Shown here: piece after piece, positions 22,780-35,300 of the stretch | Position numbering within the stretch: the stretch's first letter is position 1 | Layout of the letters: each line of letters begins with the position of its first letter | DNA from: Corythoichthys intestinalis | Taxonomy: Eukaryota; Chordata; Actinopteri; Syngnathiformes; Syngnathidae | Direction: 5' to 3' | Length of the DNA stretch: 64,000 bases | Assembly: GCF_030265065.1 (NCBI RefSeq) | Contig: NC_080416.1 | Location: 28,604,501-28,668,500, forward strand | Translations under genes and position numbers: made by a program | The notes under the pieces: model-generated | What the model was told of the DNA's origin: nothing | The model's input: the letters and a program-made list of their open reading frames with translations, nothing else | The model's database searches: none

Positions 22780-22836
22780 CAGGACTGTCTCATAAAATTA
22801 GAATACACAATATTCTAATTTCCTGAGACAGTCCAG
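22780..22836. repeat. 57-bp TA-flanked palindromic mini-element, right
   Basis: Exact reverse complement of 21,585-21,641, again with TA on each side. Together the two frame a 1.25-kb block. Confidence 0.8.
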
Positions 22837-22859
22837 TATGTATTAGTTCATTACTTTAG

Positions 22860-24140
22860 TTAGTGAAAAAACACAATTGTAGATGTCCTTCCTCTTTAAA
22901 AAATGAAGTGATTTCATTTTGTCTTATTCTATTAATTGTACCTTTTTGTTTAACACTCATGTTATGTTTGCATCAAATTTAAGGTTGAAGGCAACGTTTG
23001 ATAAACTGTACTTGTGCACTCGTAAGTTAAACCTAGAAGAGAAGTACTTTTTAAAATGTAAAAAAAGAAAAAAAAGAAATATGGCTTTTTTATTCACATT
23101 ACACTCGCAGCTAAAATATTTTACAATGAAGCATCTTATTCAACCATAATCTCGTGCACAAATTTAGAGCATGGAGAAGTTTTTTAATAACCAATTTTTA
23201 TCTTATTGGCAAAAATAACATGTCAAATCAAATCTAACATTCAATAGCCGACAAATATAAAATGGCGTGTTGGAATTTTCGATGTTTTCAAAAAATAATA
23301 TAAATAGAAACCTGAATTAGTACTTTTCACCTCAGTGAAGTTGGCCTCTATGAGATGCAAATTTATATAAAAATGTCAATCGTTTGTGCTAGTTTGTGCT
23401 GTAAAAAGCTTTGTTTGTGCTGCTATCGTTTGTAAGATATTTACAATTCTTTTATAGGTCAATCTGAGGTCAACCAGTCCCCCATTTTGATTACAAATGG
23501 CTAAAAATGGTGTCAATCGCTTATGCTTTGTTAGTGCTGTAAAACGTTGCGTTCGTGCTGCTTTTTGAGATATTAATTTTGAGTGATGACGTCACGCAGC
23601 CCTCCATTTATTGCAAAATGGACCCGAAATGGTGCCATTCGTTCATGCTAAATTTGTGCCGTAAAATTTTTTGTTTGTGCTGCTATCGTTTTATAGATAT
23701 TGAGATATTAATTTCGAGTGATGACATCAATCGCAGCCACTTCGTCGTGGCTGACGGAGCGTACCAACTCTCTCAATAGCAGAGGGGTTTCCCAACAACT
23801 AGCGCAAACGTAGCACAAACGAATGGCACCCCTTCGGGTCTATTTTGCAGTAAATGGGTGGCTGTGAGTCATGAATATCTCAATATCTCAAAAACCATAG
23901 CAGCTGACTAAACTTTTCACAGCACAAACCAGAACAAACCCTCCATCTTCAATGTATTTGAATTTTAATAGTGCGATAAAACAATGTGAGAGCTGTCTGA
24001 GTTTTATTGCAATTGTAAACGATTTACTATATCTGATGAGAAAGTGAAATCTCAATTGCGGACCTGCCGTTTTATTGCCGCAAATTTGCTTAAGGACGGC
24101 TTTCAAAACATTGCTTAAAAATGTGTAACCTGCAAGCTGC
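22860..24140. repeat. Degenerate repeat block with direct and inverted units
   Basis: From 23,375 to 23,720 a unit containing 'tttgtgctgtaaaa' and 'gtttgtgctgctatcgttt', followed by 'agatatt', recurs about three times in direct orientation with a period near 140 bases. After 23,795 the theme appears inverted (agcacaaacgaatggcacc, ggtctattttgcagtaaatg, gaatatctcaatatctc). The rest of the span is AT-rich. No gene is recognised. Confidence 0.6.
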
Positions 24141-24142
24141 TG

Positions 24143-24445
24143 TTGCGCAAACAAAGAGGTGCTTGTGTTTTGTGTAGACTCGCAGCCAGTCGGGTCGGGC
24201 CTGTGGGTTCTCATATCGATGACATCATCAAGTGGCACCCAGCCGAGGAAAATTTACACTTTGGCTGCGAGCAGGATGATGAAAGCGTGACAGGCGCTAT
24301 TTTTAAAGTCACAACTCCTCGTCAAAAAAGATTTGAATACTTGACGGACGGCCTTACATGCAAAGTTAGCCTTTCAAATATCAAGCAGGCGTTTTACGCT
24401 TACTCGGAATCTGCTAATTTGCGGTCTGTTGGAGGTGTGATGTAA
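24143..24445 (+). other. Unassigned open frame of 100 codons
   Basis: The frame encodes a moderately charged sequence with CVLCRLA near the start and AIFKVTTPRQKRFEYL in the middle. I recognise no family. Base composition is less AT-rich than the flanks. It might be a decayed exon or chance; there is no paired splice evidence. Confidence 0.2.
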
Positions 24446-24540
24446 CTACTGGTCGAACCCTTGGCCCGAGGGTGTCTTTGATCAAAATTATTCACTGTGA
24501 TTAATGTTTGAAGGGTGAAATTAATGCTTTATCTCCACAG

Positions 24541-24619
24541 GAGCAGAGATTGAGCCATAAACTTTATTTTGGAAGGTCACGCCAGAGTCAAGGCTCCCAA
24601 CACACTCAAAACCAAACCA
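24541..24619 (+). other. Putative second 5' noncoding exon of eppk1
   Basis: A 79-base segment has a strong acceptor (tttatctccacag|GAGCAG) and a strong donor (AAACCA|GTAAGTAA). It contains no in-frame ATG leading into the eppk1 frame. Its position between the 19.4-kb donor and the 29,350 acceptor fits a leader exon. A Tc1 element lies 15 bases after the donor. Confidence 0.4.
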
Positions 24620-24634
24620 GTAAGTAATTGGGTA

Positions 24635-26186
<1,552 letters not shown>

Positions 26187-26543
26187 TATGTCTTTCAGTA
26201 CTTTCTGACTTTACCTTAAACTAGAAAATTGACAGCTGTTGATACAATATTACAAATGAAAATTTTCAATCACAGTGTTAATATATGGTATGTGGAATCT
26301 AATTATCAATCAAGTACAGTAGAAAGGTCTTATTTTACAATGCTATAATTGTCATACATTATTAAACTGTAAATCAGTTTAGCAAAGACCAGACCTGAAC
26401 ACAGACTGAAAAAAAAATTGTGAAACGTTAATAATGGTTTGTTAGTTTTTTTAATTAAGTTTGGGGGCGGGGGGACTGATTCAGTATGATGTTAATCTCC
26501 CATATAGAAAATATTAAGAACAGAATATACATCACATGGTATA
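26187..26543. other. Intergenic or intronic spacer
   Basis: AT-rich spacer between two TA-flanked elements. Nothing recognised. Confidence 0.4.
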
Positions 26544-26769
26544 CACTCATGGACGAAATTATTGACACCCCTTGATTATTTCCAGAAAATACAGTATTTC
26601 TCACAGAAATTAACGCAATTACAAATGTTTTCAGTATGAATGTGTGAATTTTTAAGGGGGGGGGGGGGGGGGGGGTCGTGAGATTTTTTAAAATGTTGGA
26701 CGCTTGGTATGCAAGCGGGGAAAGTGGCACAAAGCCCTGCGCACCAGAACATTGATTTATTTCAACGAA

Positions 26770-26905
26770 ACAAGTGAGGGTACACTGTTGTGTCCTGTCT
26801 CTTCAATGCCAAGCTTGGCTGCACGTCGGCCGTGAATGAGCACCTGAAGCGCCGTCACCCAGTTGTAATTTTGGACGATGACAGGAGACAATTTCTAGCT
26901 GGCAG
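26770..26905 (+). pseudogene. BED zinc-finger fragment of a hAT-type transposase
   Basis: The translated piece NAKLGCTSAVNEHLKRRHP followed by VVILDDDRR matches the His-x(4-5)-His half of a BED finger as seen in ZBED/hAT transposases. The first Cys pair is only partly present. No further domain follows. Confidence 0.45.
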
Positions 26906-27004
26906 ACCGAAAGTGCATATAACGAAGAACATTTTATTTAAGTTGCTAAAGTCCATTTATCGCACAGTAAATAAAAATGGAGAGACAGGCAGAACCATAA
27001 GTGG

Positions 27005-27360
27005 TATTTGCCATGTGGCAAAATGGATTTTGCCATGTGGCAGTTTTTTTGCAGTGTGGCAGTTTTTTTGCAGTGTGGCAATTTTTTTTGCCATGTGGCA
27101 AAATAGATTTTGCCATGTGGCATTTTTTTGCCATGTTGCTTTTTTTTTTTTTTTTTTGCCATGTGGCAATTTTTTTTGCCAGGTGAAAAAAATGGATTTT
27201 GCCATGGAGCGAAAAAAATGTTGCCATGTGGCAAAATTGATTTTGCCATATGGCATTTTTTTTGCCATGTGACAAAATGGATTTTGACATATGCCATTTT
27301 TTTTTGGTATATGGCAAAATGCATTTTGGTTTGTGGCATTTTTTGTGGGGGTATATGGCA
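27005..27360. repeat. Array of GCCATGTGGC palindromes, left arm
   Basis: The unit is GCCATGTGGC, AAAATGGATTTT, GCCATGTGGC, then a run of about 7-20 T; it is itself a palindrome. Roughly six to eight degenerate units occur. Because the unit lacks stops on the minus strand, all three minus frames stay open for about 150 codons with a repeated HMAKSILPHGKK-like peptide. This is judged a side effect of the repeat. Confidence 0.85.
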
Positions 27361-27383
27361 GTTTTGCAGGCCATGCACATCCA

Positions 27384-27645
27384 TGCCATTGACGGATATG
27401 CACGTCCAAATTTTCCGTTCATTTTAAATGGCAGAAAAACATATTTGGCTGTGATTTTTGACCATACACTTTACATTTAGCGCATTGAAATTAAACTGGC
27501 ACCCAAGAAAGGCTATGCCATTGACAGCTATGCACGTCCAAATTTTCCATTCATTTAAATGACAGAAAAACTTGTGGTTGTTATTTTTGACCATACACTT
27601 TATATTAGAGCGCATTGACATTCAATTGGCACCCAAGTAAGGCTA
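27384..27645. repeat. Two direct repeats of about 128 bp
   Basis: Units start at about 27,384 and 27,513. They share 'tatgcacgtccaaattttcc', 'gaccatacactttа'-like text, 'gcgcattga' and 'ggcacccaag'. They lie between the palindrome array and the symmetry centre at about 27,661. Confidence 0.75.
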
Positions 27646-27699
27646 TGCCATTAAGGGCTATGCATAGCCCTCAATGGCATGGACGTAAATGGCGTGCAA

Positions 27700-27935
27700 A
27701 ACTACCGTATACCCCAAAAAATGCCATAGACCCACCCCTCGAAAAATGCCACAAACCAAAATGCATTTTTCTACATACCCCCAAAAAATGCCACATGTCA
27801 AAATCCATTTTGCCACATGGCAAATAAATTTTTCACATGGCAAAAAAAAAGCCACATGGCAAAATCCATTTTGCCACCTTGCAAAAAAAATGCTCCATGG
27901 CAAAATCTGTTTTGCCACATGGCAAGTACCACTTT
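27700..27935. repeat. Inverted counterpart of the palindrome array
   Basis: The segment carries CCACATGGCAAAATCCATTT-type units with A runs, the reverse complement of the left arm, including the outer 'catacccccaaaaaatgcca' that mirrors 27,330-27,355. It forms a large stem with 27,005-27,370, centred near the short palindrome GGGCTATGCATAGCCC at about 27,654-27,669. Confidence 0.8.
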
Positions 27936-28589
27936 GGTTCTCGGGCCCTGCTGGAGAAAAGAGGGCGGTAATTTTCACAGCTGCTTTATATCGCCGCGTG
28001 TGTGTGCATACATTTGTGTGTGCGTGCTGATACACGAGACTCCAGTTCCTTTAACAAATGTTGGTCATCAGCAAGCCGGAGAATTAAAGTTCTGGCATAC
28101 AAAATAAGGAAACACATCTATCAACCAAATATTGAGTTGAGTGTGCCAAAAAATTTGTCCAGCCCTTTTTTTCATTCTGTGTAAAATTGTCTACATTTTG
28201 GCTTTTCTCTTCAGCTTTTTTGTTTTTTTCCAATGCACATCCAAGAAATAAACACATTTATACAAAAAACATTTGTAATTGCATTGATTTCTGTGAGAAT
28301 TTTCTGGAAAAATTCCAGGGGTGCCAATAATTTCATCCATGACCGTAGTTAAAAAATAAATAAACAGAATAAACAGTGACTGATTAGATAGCACGTCACC
28401 TCACAGAGTGTTCAAGTTTTCATGTTATCCCTGTGCCCATATGTTTTTTTGTCTTTTTTTTTTTTTTTTTTTTCTTAAATCTGGGTACTCTAGTTTCCAA
28501 CATCCCAAAAACATGCATGTTAAGTCAACTAAACAGTCTAAATTCAGCACAGGTCTGAATGTGTTTGTCAATGTTTGTATTTTTGGTTT

Positions 28590-29075
28590 TGTTTTGTCCT
28601 GCGATTGTAGAGCAACCAGTTGGTACGACAGCTTATGGGCAGGAGGTGGGGTACACACTCAACTGGTTGCCAGTCAATCACAATAAACAAAGAGGCAACC
28701 AACATTTCACACTCAGGTTCACACCAGATAATTTAGAGCAGGGTTCACTAAATCTGGACCTCAATGCCATCAATCCTGTCATGTTTTCTACGTCTCTCTC
28801 CCCTAACACACCTGATTCAAATGATTATGTCATCAGGAACCTCTCCAGAAGCCTGATAATGATCCTGATTATTTGATTCAGGTGTGTTGGAGGAGGGAGA
28901 CATGGAAAACACGACAGAAAAAGTGGCACCGAGGTCCGGATTTAGTGAACCCTGATTTAGAGTGCACACTTGTCCTACCAGGCATGTTTTGCGGATGTGG
29001 GAGGAAACCGGTGGCCCGGGAGTAAACCCACACAGCTATGGGAAGGGCATGCAACGCCGCACAGGAGGGCTGAGA
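28590..29075. repeat. Common fish dispersed repeat, interrupted
   Basis: It carries 'tcaactggttgccagtcaat', 'ttcacactcaggttcacacc', 'gggaggaaaccggtggcc' and 'agggcatgcaacgccgcaca', the order found in a widespread teleost repeat. A hAT MITE at 28,739-28,954 splits it. Confidence 0.65.
28739..28954. mobile_element. 216-bp hAT-type MITE with perfect 8-bp duplication
   Basis: The ends CAGGGTTCACTAAATCTGGA and TCCGGATTTAGTGAACCCTG are inverted matches. The direct repeat ATTTAGAG flanks it (28,731-28,738 and 28,955-28,962). It is non-coding and young relative to the repeat it interrupts. Confidence 0.92.
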
Positions 29076-29364
29076 TGAAACCCTTAATATCACGACTGGT
29101 AGGCGGACGTGCCACCCAGTCATCCATCATGCCGGTGCCTCTGTGCATTTGTATATGTACAGTATATGTGTTAATGCACTATATTCTTAAACCCCCAAAT
29201 AAGCTAATTAGATATGCTGTTCATAACGTCACAGTGTCTAATGTCAGGATCATGTAAAACTGAGACCCCCCCCCCCATAATTTGACCAAAAGTCGAGCCC
29301 CATGTATCAACAATGCATTCTATTTCATGCAAATGTTTTTCTTACACAGATATTCACGGCCAAG

Positions 29365-32300
29365 ATGCAGCCCACGGAGCAAGATGAGAAGAAGAAAAAT
29401 GGCCACAGCGACATCCATGGCCCTGTGGCCGGTGTCTACCTGGAGAAGTCCAAGCAGAAGATCAGCATATATGAAGCCATGAAGAAACGTCTGATTAAAC
29501 CCGGTACAGCGTTAGCCTTGCTAGAAGCACAGGCTGCCACGGTTGGCATCATTGACCCTGTGAAAATCCAAATACTTCCAGTCACAGAAGCCGTCAAGGA
29601 GGAACTCATTGGGCCCGAGTTAAGGGAGAAACTCCTCTTTGCAGAGAAGGCTGTCACTGGTTTTGTGGACCCTTATACCAACCAAACCATTTCTGTTTTC
29701 CAGGCCATGCAAAAAGACCTAGTGCCCAGAGATTATGGTTTAAGACTACTTCAAGCGCAAATTGCCACGCACGGCGTGTTTGATCCAGTTGAGAAGACAA
29801 ATCTTCCAGTTGAATTAGCCATCCAGAAAGGATACTACATCAAAGATCTGCTGGATGACCAGATGTCAGAGTTAAAGGTGTTCTATGATGCCAGCACCCA
29901 AGAGCATGTTAATTATCAAACTCTGGTGGAGAAGTGTATCATGGAACCTGATACAGGCCTGCTTCTTCTCCCCATCTACATCACATTCAAGGGGCTGAGG
30001 CGAGGCATTTCATCTGCGGAACTCTTTGAGTCCAAGATCATTGACAAAGAAATGTATGATAACCTGCAGAAGGGGAAGACCACAACCCAGAATGTCATGC
30101 TGAATGAGAAGGTGAAGGAATACCTTCAGGGCAAGGGGAGCATTGCGGGCATTGCAATACTCTCAACCAATCAAAGACTGAGTATCTATGAAGCTATGAA
30201 GCACAGAATATTGATGCCTGGGACAGCGTTAGTTCTACTAGAGGCGCAAGCCGCAACTGGATACATGATAGATCCCGTAGAAAACAAAAAGTTTACTGTA
30301 GACGAGGCTGTAAAAAACAAGCTTATTGGCCCGGAATATTACGCTAAGTTGCGCTCCGCTGAACGAGCAGTAACCGGATACAAAGACCCATACACCGAGG
30401 AAACCATTTCCCTCTTTCAAGCTCTTTCCAAAGAGCTCATCTTAAAGGAACACGGAATCCGCCTACTGGAAGCGCAAATTGCAACAGGCGGAATCATTGA
30501 CCCAATACACAGCCACAGACTTCCGACGGAAGTGGCTTTCAAAAGAGGCTATTTTAATGAAGAAATGAACGCTATACTTGAGGATTCGGGAGACGATACA
30601 AAGGGATTTTTTGACCCAAACACGGAGGAGAATCTAACATATCTGCAGTTGATAGAAAGGTGCGTTACCGATCCTGTTACCGGACTGGTTCTCCTCCCAC
30701 TTAAAGAAGAGTTTGATGGGGTGAACTTTACATTCATTGACTACCAAACTAAGATGGCCTTCAGACAGAAGAAGGTGAATATGGTAATGGGAAAGTATTC
30801 AGGAATGACAGTATCTCTGTGGGAGCTGTTTATGTCAGAATATTTGGATAAAGAGCAGAGGAAAGACATCATAAGAAAGTACAGCGAAGGAAAGGTCACT
30901 ATCGAGATGATTGTCAAAACAGTTCTGGAAATCATCGAGATGTCTGTCAAAAACACCAAGGTCATCTTTGAAGGCATCAGAGAAACAGTCACAGCAAAAC
31001 AGCTGGTTGAGGCCGATATAATCAGCGAGGAGGTCCTAGATGATCTAAAGAAAGGGAAGAAGTCTGTTAAAGAAGTAATTGAGGATCAAAACCTGCATGT
31101 GTATTTACAGGGTAAAGGCAGTATTGCAGGTATTCTTCTCCCTGACTCCCAGATTTTAACCATCTACCAAGCAAAACAAAAAGGCAAACTGATGCCAGGA
31201 ACAGCTCTGGTTTTACTCGAGGCACAGGCGGCAACAGGATTCATCATTGACCCAATTGGAAACAGAAAGTTTTCTGTAGATGAAGCTATCAAGGCAAAGA
31301 TTGTTGGGCCCGATTTGTGCCAAAAGTTGCGCTCTGCAGAGAAGGCAGTAACAGGTTACAAAGACCCATATTACGGAAACACAATCTCTCTGTTCCAAGC
31401 CATGCAAAAAGACCTCATCCTGAAGGATCACGGTATAAGACTCCTGGAGGCACAAATTGCAACTGGAGGCATCATCGACCCGGTAAACAGCCATCGCATT
31501 CCTGTCCAAGTGGCCTACAAGCGCGGGTACTTCAATCTAGAGATGAATGAAATCCTGAGTGATCCTAGTGATGACACTAAAGGATTTTTTGACCCCAACA
31601 CTCACGAGAACCTCACTTACTTGCAATTAATGGCTAGATGCGTCACGGACCACAGTACAGGACTCTGCCTCCTGCCACTCAAAGGCAAAAGTCACAAAGT
31701 CAACATAGATGACACCATGAAGGAACTGTTCAGAACAACAGTTGTTTCGGTGCGGTATGGCCGTTTCAAGGGTAGGCATACGACTCTATGGGATCTCATC
31801 AATTCAGAGTATCTGTCTGAGGATAAACGACAGGAGTTTTTCAAACTGTTTAAGTCAAGAAGAATCACAATTGAGGAAATCATTGAGTCAATCATAGTCA
31901 TCGTTGAGAGCAAGGAGCTAAAACAGCAAGCAGACTTGAGCTTCAAAGGCCTCAGAGGTGAGGTTTCCGTCGTAGATCTATTGGAGCTTGAAATAGTGGA
32001 TGAAAAAACCTATAACGACTTGATTGATGGAACGTTAAGGAGAACCGACGTGTTGCAAATGGATAACGTGAGGGCCTACTTACAAGGCAAAAGCTGTGTT
32101 GCTGGGGTGATACTACAGCCCTCCAACCAGAAGTTGAGCATCTATGATGCACAAAAAAATACCATCCTAACACCTGGCACGGCTCTTTGCCTCTTAGAAG
32201 CACAGGCAGCTACAGGATTTATTGTCGATCCACTAGCAAACAAAAAGTACACTGTGGAACAAGCGCTTCGGGAAAAGTTAATTGGTCCTCAGATGTATGA

Positions 32301-35300
32301 AAAGCTTCTGTCTGCTGAAAGGGCTGTCACTGGTTACACTGATCCATATACTGGCAAAAAAATCTCTCTTTTCCAAGCCTTGAAAAAGGATCTAATTGTG
32401 AAGGAGCATGGCATTCGTTTACTAGAGGCCCAGATTGCAACAGGTGGCATCATTGATCCCTTGAAGTGTCTTCACTTACCTATTGACGTTGCCTACAGGA
32501 AAGGATATTTTGACGAGGAACTGAATCAAATTCTCCTGGACCCAAATGACGACACAAAAGGTTTTTTTGACCCTACAACCAAAGAGAATCTGACATATAT
32601 GGAAATGTTGGGTAGGTGTATAAAAGATAAAGAAACAGGACTGTTCCTCCTACCAATGAACGTCACACCAAAAGCCACAAAACCACACGTGAGGCTGCAC
32701 ACTGACAGTGAGATAAAACAAGAGTTTGAAGAGACACTGGTGACCATATCAGTCGGACGCTACGCGGGAAAATCTATTTCTCTGTGGGATTTGATCCACT
32801 CCAGCTACTTCACTGAAGACCAGTGGCTGCAGCTGATTGAACATTTTCGAACACGAAAGGTCACTACACACACTATCATAACTATAGCCATTTCTACCAT
32901 TGAAAAACTGGAGAAAAGTGAAGCTGCCAAAACGATAATGGGCCTGAGAAAGCTAGTCTCGGCTAAACAACTGCTGGAATCCAGCATTATTGATGGTGAC
33001 ACATTTAAACAGGTGCAGGAAGGCAATGCGACTTTGGAACAAGTCACTAAATGTGCACGATTGCAACAATATCTAAATGGAAAAAGAAGCATTGCAGGCG
33101 TTAAAGTGTATCCATCTCAAACAGTTCTGAGCATCTATGGTGCAAAAAATGAGGATATGTTGACAGATGCCACTGCACTTTTACTGCTTGAAGCACAGGC
33201 ATCGACAGGATGGATCATTGATCCACTCAATAACAAGTTCTATACTGTTGACGAGGCAGCAAAAGAGGAAGTCATTGGGCCAGACGTGTTTGAACAGCTC
33301 CTGCTGGCTGAGCGAGCCATCACTGGCTATAAAGATCCCTATACCGAAACAACAATATCACTGTTTGAGGCTATGAATAAACAGCTGATCCAAAAAAGTG
33401 ATGCCATTCGTCTTCTTCAAGCACAAATAGCAACGGGAGGAATCATAGACCCAAATGTGAGTCACAGGCTACCTGCTAATGTTGCAATTAAACGGGGACT
33501 TCTGGATGAACAATTCAAAACCCTTCTGCTTAACCCTCCTGAAAATTCAAAGAGATACTTTGACCCAAACACTAAAGAAAAACTTTCCTACCTAGAGCTA
33601 ATGGAGAGATGTGAAATGGATCCTAAAAGGGGGCTTCTACTTCTACCCATACACAAGGATAAATCAAATGTTTTTCATACAGAGGAACAAATACAGCTTG
33701 AGTTAAAAAACAAAACTTTTTCCATTGACGTAGGGAAATTCAAAGGCAAAGATGTGACCTTGTGGGAAGTGTTGCTGTCTGAATACATATCTCAGACAAA
33801 AAGGGAGCAGCTTATACAACAATACAAGACCGGTGCCATTACAATTCAAGAGATCATTGAAATACTCACAGTCATCATTACAGAGGTGTCGTCAAAAGAA
33901 AGAAAGTTCAAGGGACTGAGGAAGCAGGTCTCAGCAAGTCAGCTGTTTGAGTCAAAGATTATCTCAAAAGAGCTTTTCACACAAATTATACAAGGGGAAG
34001 TGACTGTAGACAATGTAAACAAAATGGAATCTGTACAGAAGTATCTTGGGGCGACAAACTGCATTGCAGGTGTCAGAGTTGAGTCTACAAAGAAGGTCAT
34101 GAGCATCTATGATGCAAAGTCCAGAGGGCTGCTGACTCCTGGAACATCGCTTGTTCTCCTCGAGGCCCAAGCTGCCACTGGCTTTGTTATTGACCCAGTC
34201 AACAACAAGAAACTTTCAGTCGAAGAAGCTGTAGCTCAGGAAGTGGTCGGCAGCGAGTTGAAGAAGAAGCTGCTCTCAGCAGAACGAGCTGTCACAGGAT
34301 ACATAGATCCCTACACTGGTGAGACAATTTCCTTATTCCAGGCCTTGATTAAAGATCTCATTGTTAAAGATCATGGAATTCGTCTTCTTGAAGCTCAAAT
34401 TGCCACAGGAGGCATAATTGATCCAGTATACAGTCACAGAGTGCCTGTGCAGGTGGCTTACCAAAGGGGTTACTTTGATGAGGAAATGAACCAGATACTT
34501 TCTGACCCAGATGATGACACCAAGGGCTTTTTTGATCCGAATACACATGAAAACCTCACCTATCTTCAACTGATAGAAAGGTGTGTGGTTGACCCAAACA
34601 CAGGCCTTACTTTACTATCAATTGTGAAGAAAGGAGAGTTCTACTTCTATGTTGACGAGACCACAAAAATCATCCTGAAATCAAAAACGACGACCAGAGC
34701 AGGTGGCAAATATCACGGAACTACAGTGTCCTTGTGGGATCTTCTCTATTCTAGGTACATCTCTGAAGAAAAGAGACGAGAGCTCGTGCAACAGTACAAG
34801 TCCGGAGCTCTCACAATTGAACACTTTTTGGAGATCGTTCTGATGATTATTGAGCAGCAGTGTAACAGCACGAATTCAACAACAGTAACCACATGTCAAA
34901 CGCCAGAAACAAATGTTGACAGCAGCACCACAAAGACCACCACCACCGTCACAGAGAGCGAAAGCTTTCATGGTATTAGGAAGGACGTCAGTGCTACAGA
35001 GTTGCTTGAATCCAAAATCATCAATGAAGACCTCTACAAAGATCTCAGTGCAGGAACAATCACTGTTAAGGAAGTGAGTGAAATGGACTCAGTCCGCAGA
35101 TATCTAGAAGGGACGAACTGTATTGCTGGAGTGTATCTGCAGTCAACCAAGGAGACCCTGAGCATCTACGAAGCAAAGTCCAGAGGCCTGTTGACTCCTG
35201 GCACATCTCTAGTTCTCCTTGAGGCCCAAGCTGCCACTGGCTTTGTTATCGACCCAGTCAACAACAGGAAACTTTCAGTAGAGGAAGCTGTTGCTCAGAG

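Larger units (their letters stand above)
26544..28345. mobile_element. TA-flanked element with long inverted ends and nested palindromes
   Basis: Inverted terminal repeats of roughly 100 bp (left tcatggacgaaattattgac, with the inverted match at 28,235-28,345) are bounded by TA at 26,542-26,543 and 28,346-28,347, as in Tc1/mariner-type MITEs. The interior holds a G run (26,656-26,677), a BED-finger fragment, an array of GCCATGTGGC-based palindromes, two ~128-bp direct repeats, and an inverted counterpart of the array. No transposase of its own is readable. Confidence 0.75.

Noticed and set aside
26938-27422. Three overlapping minus-strand open frames of about 150 codons
   Set aside because: They are generated by the stop-poor GCCATGTGGC palindrome array; no start context, domain or codon signal.
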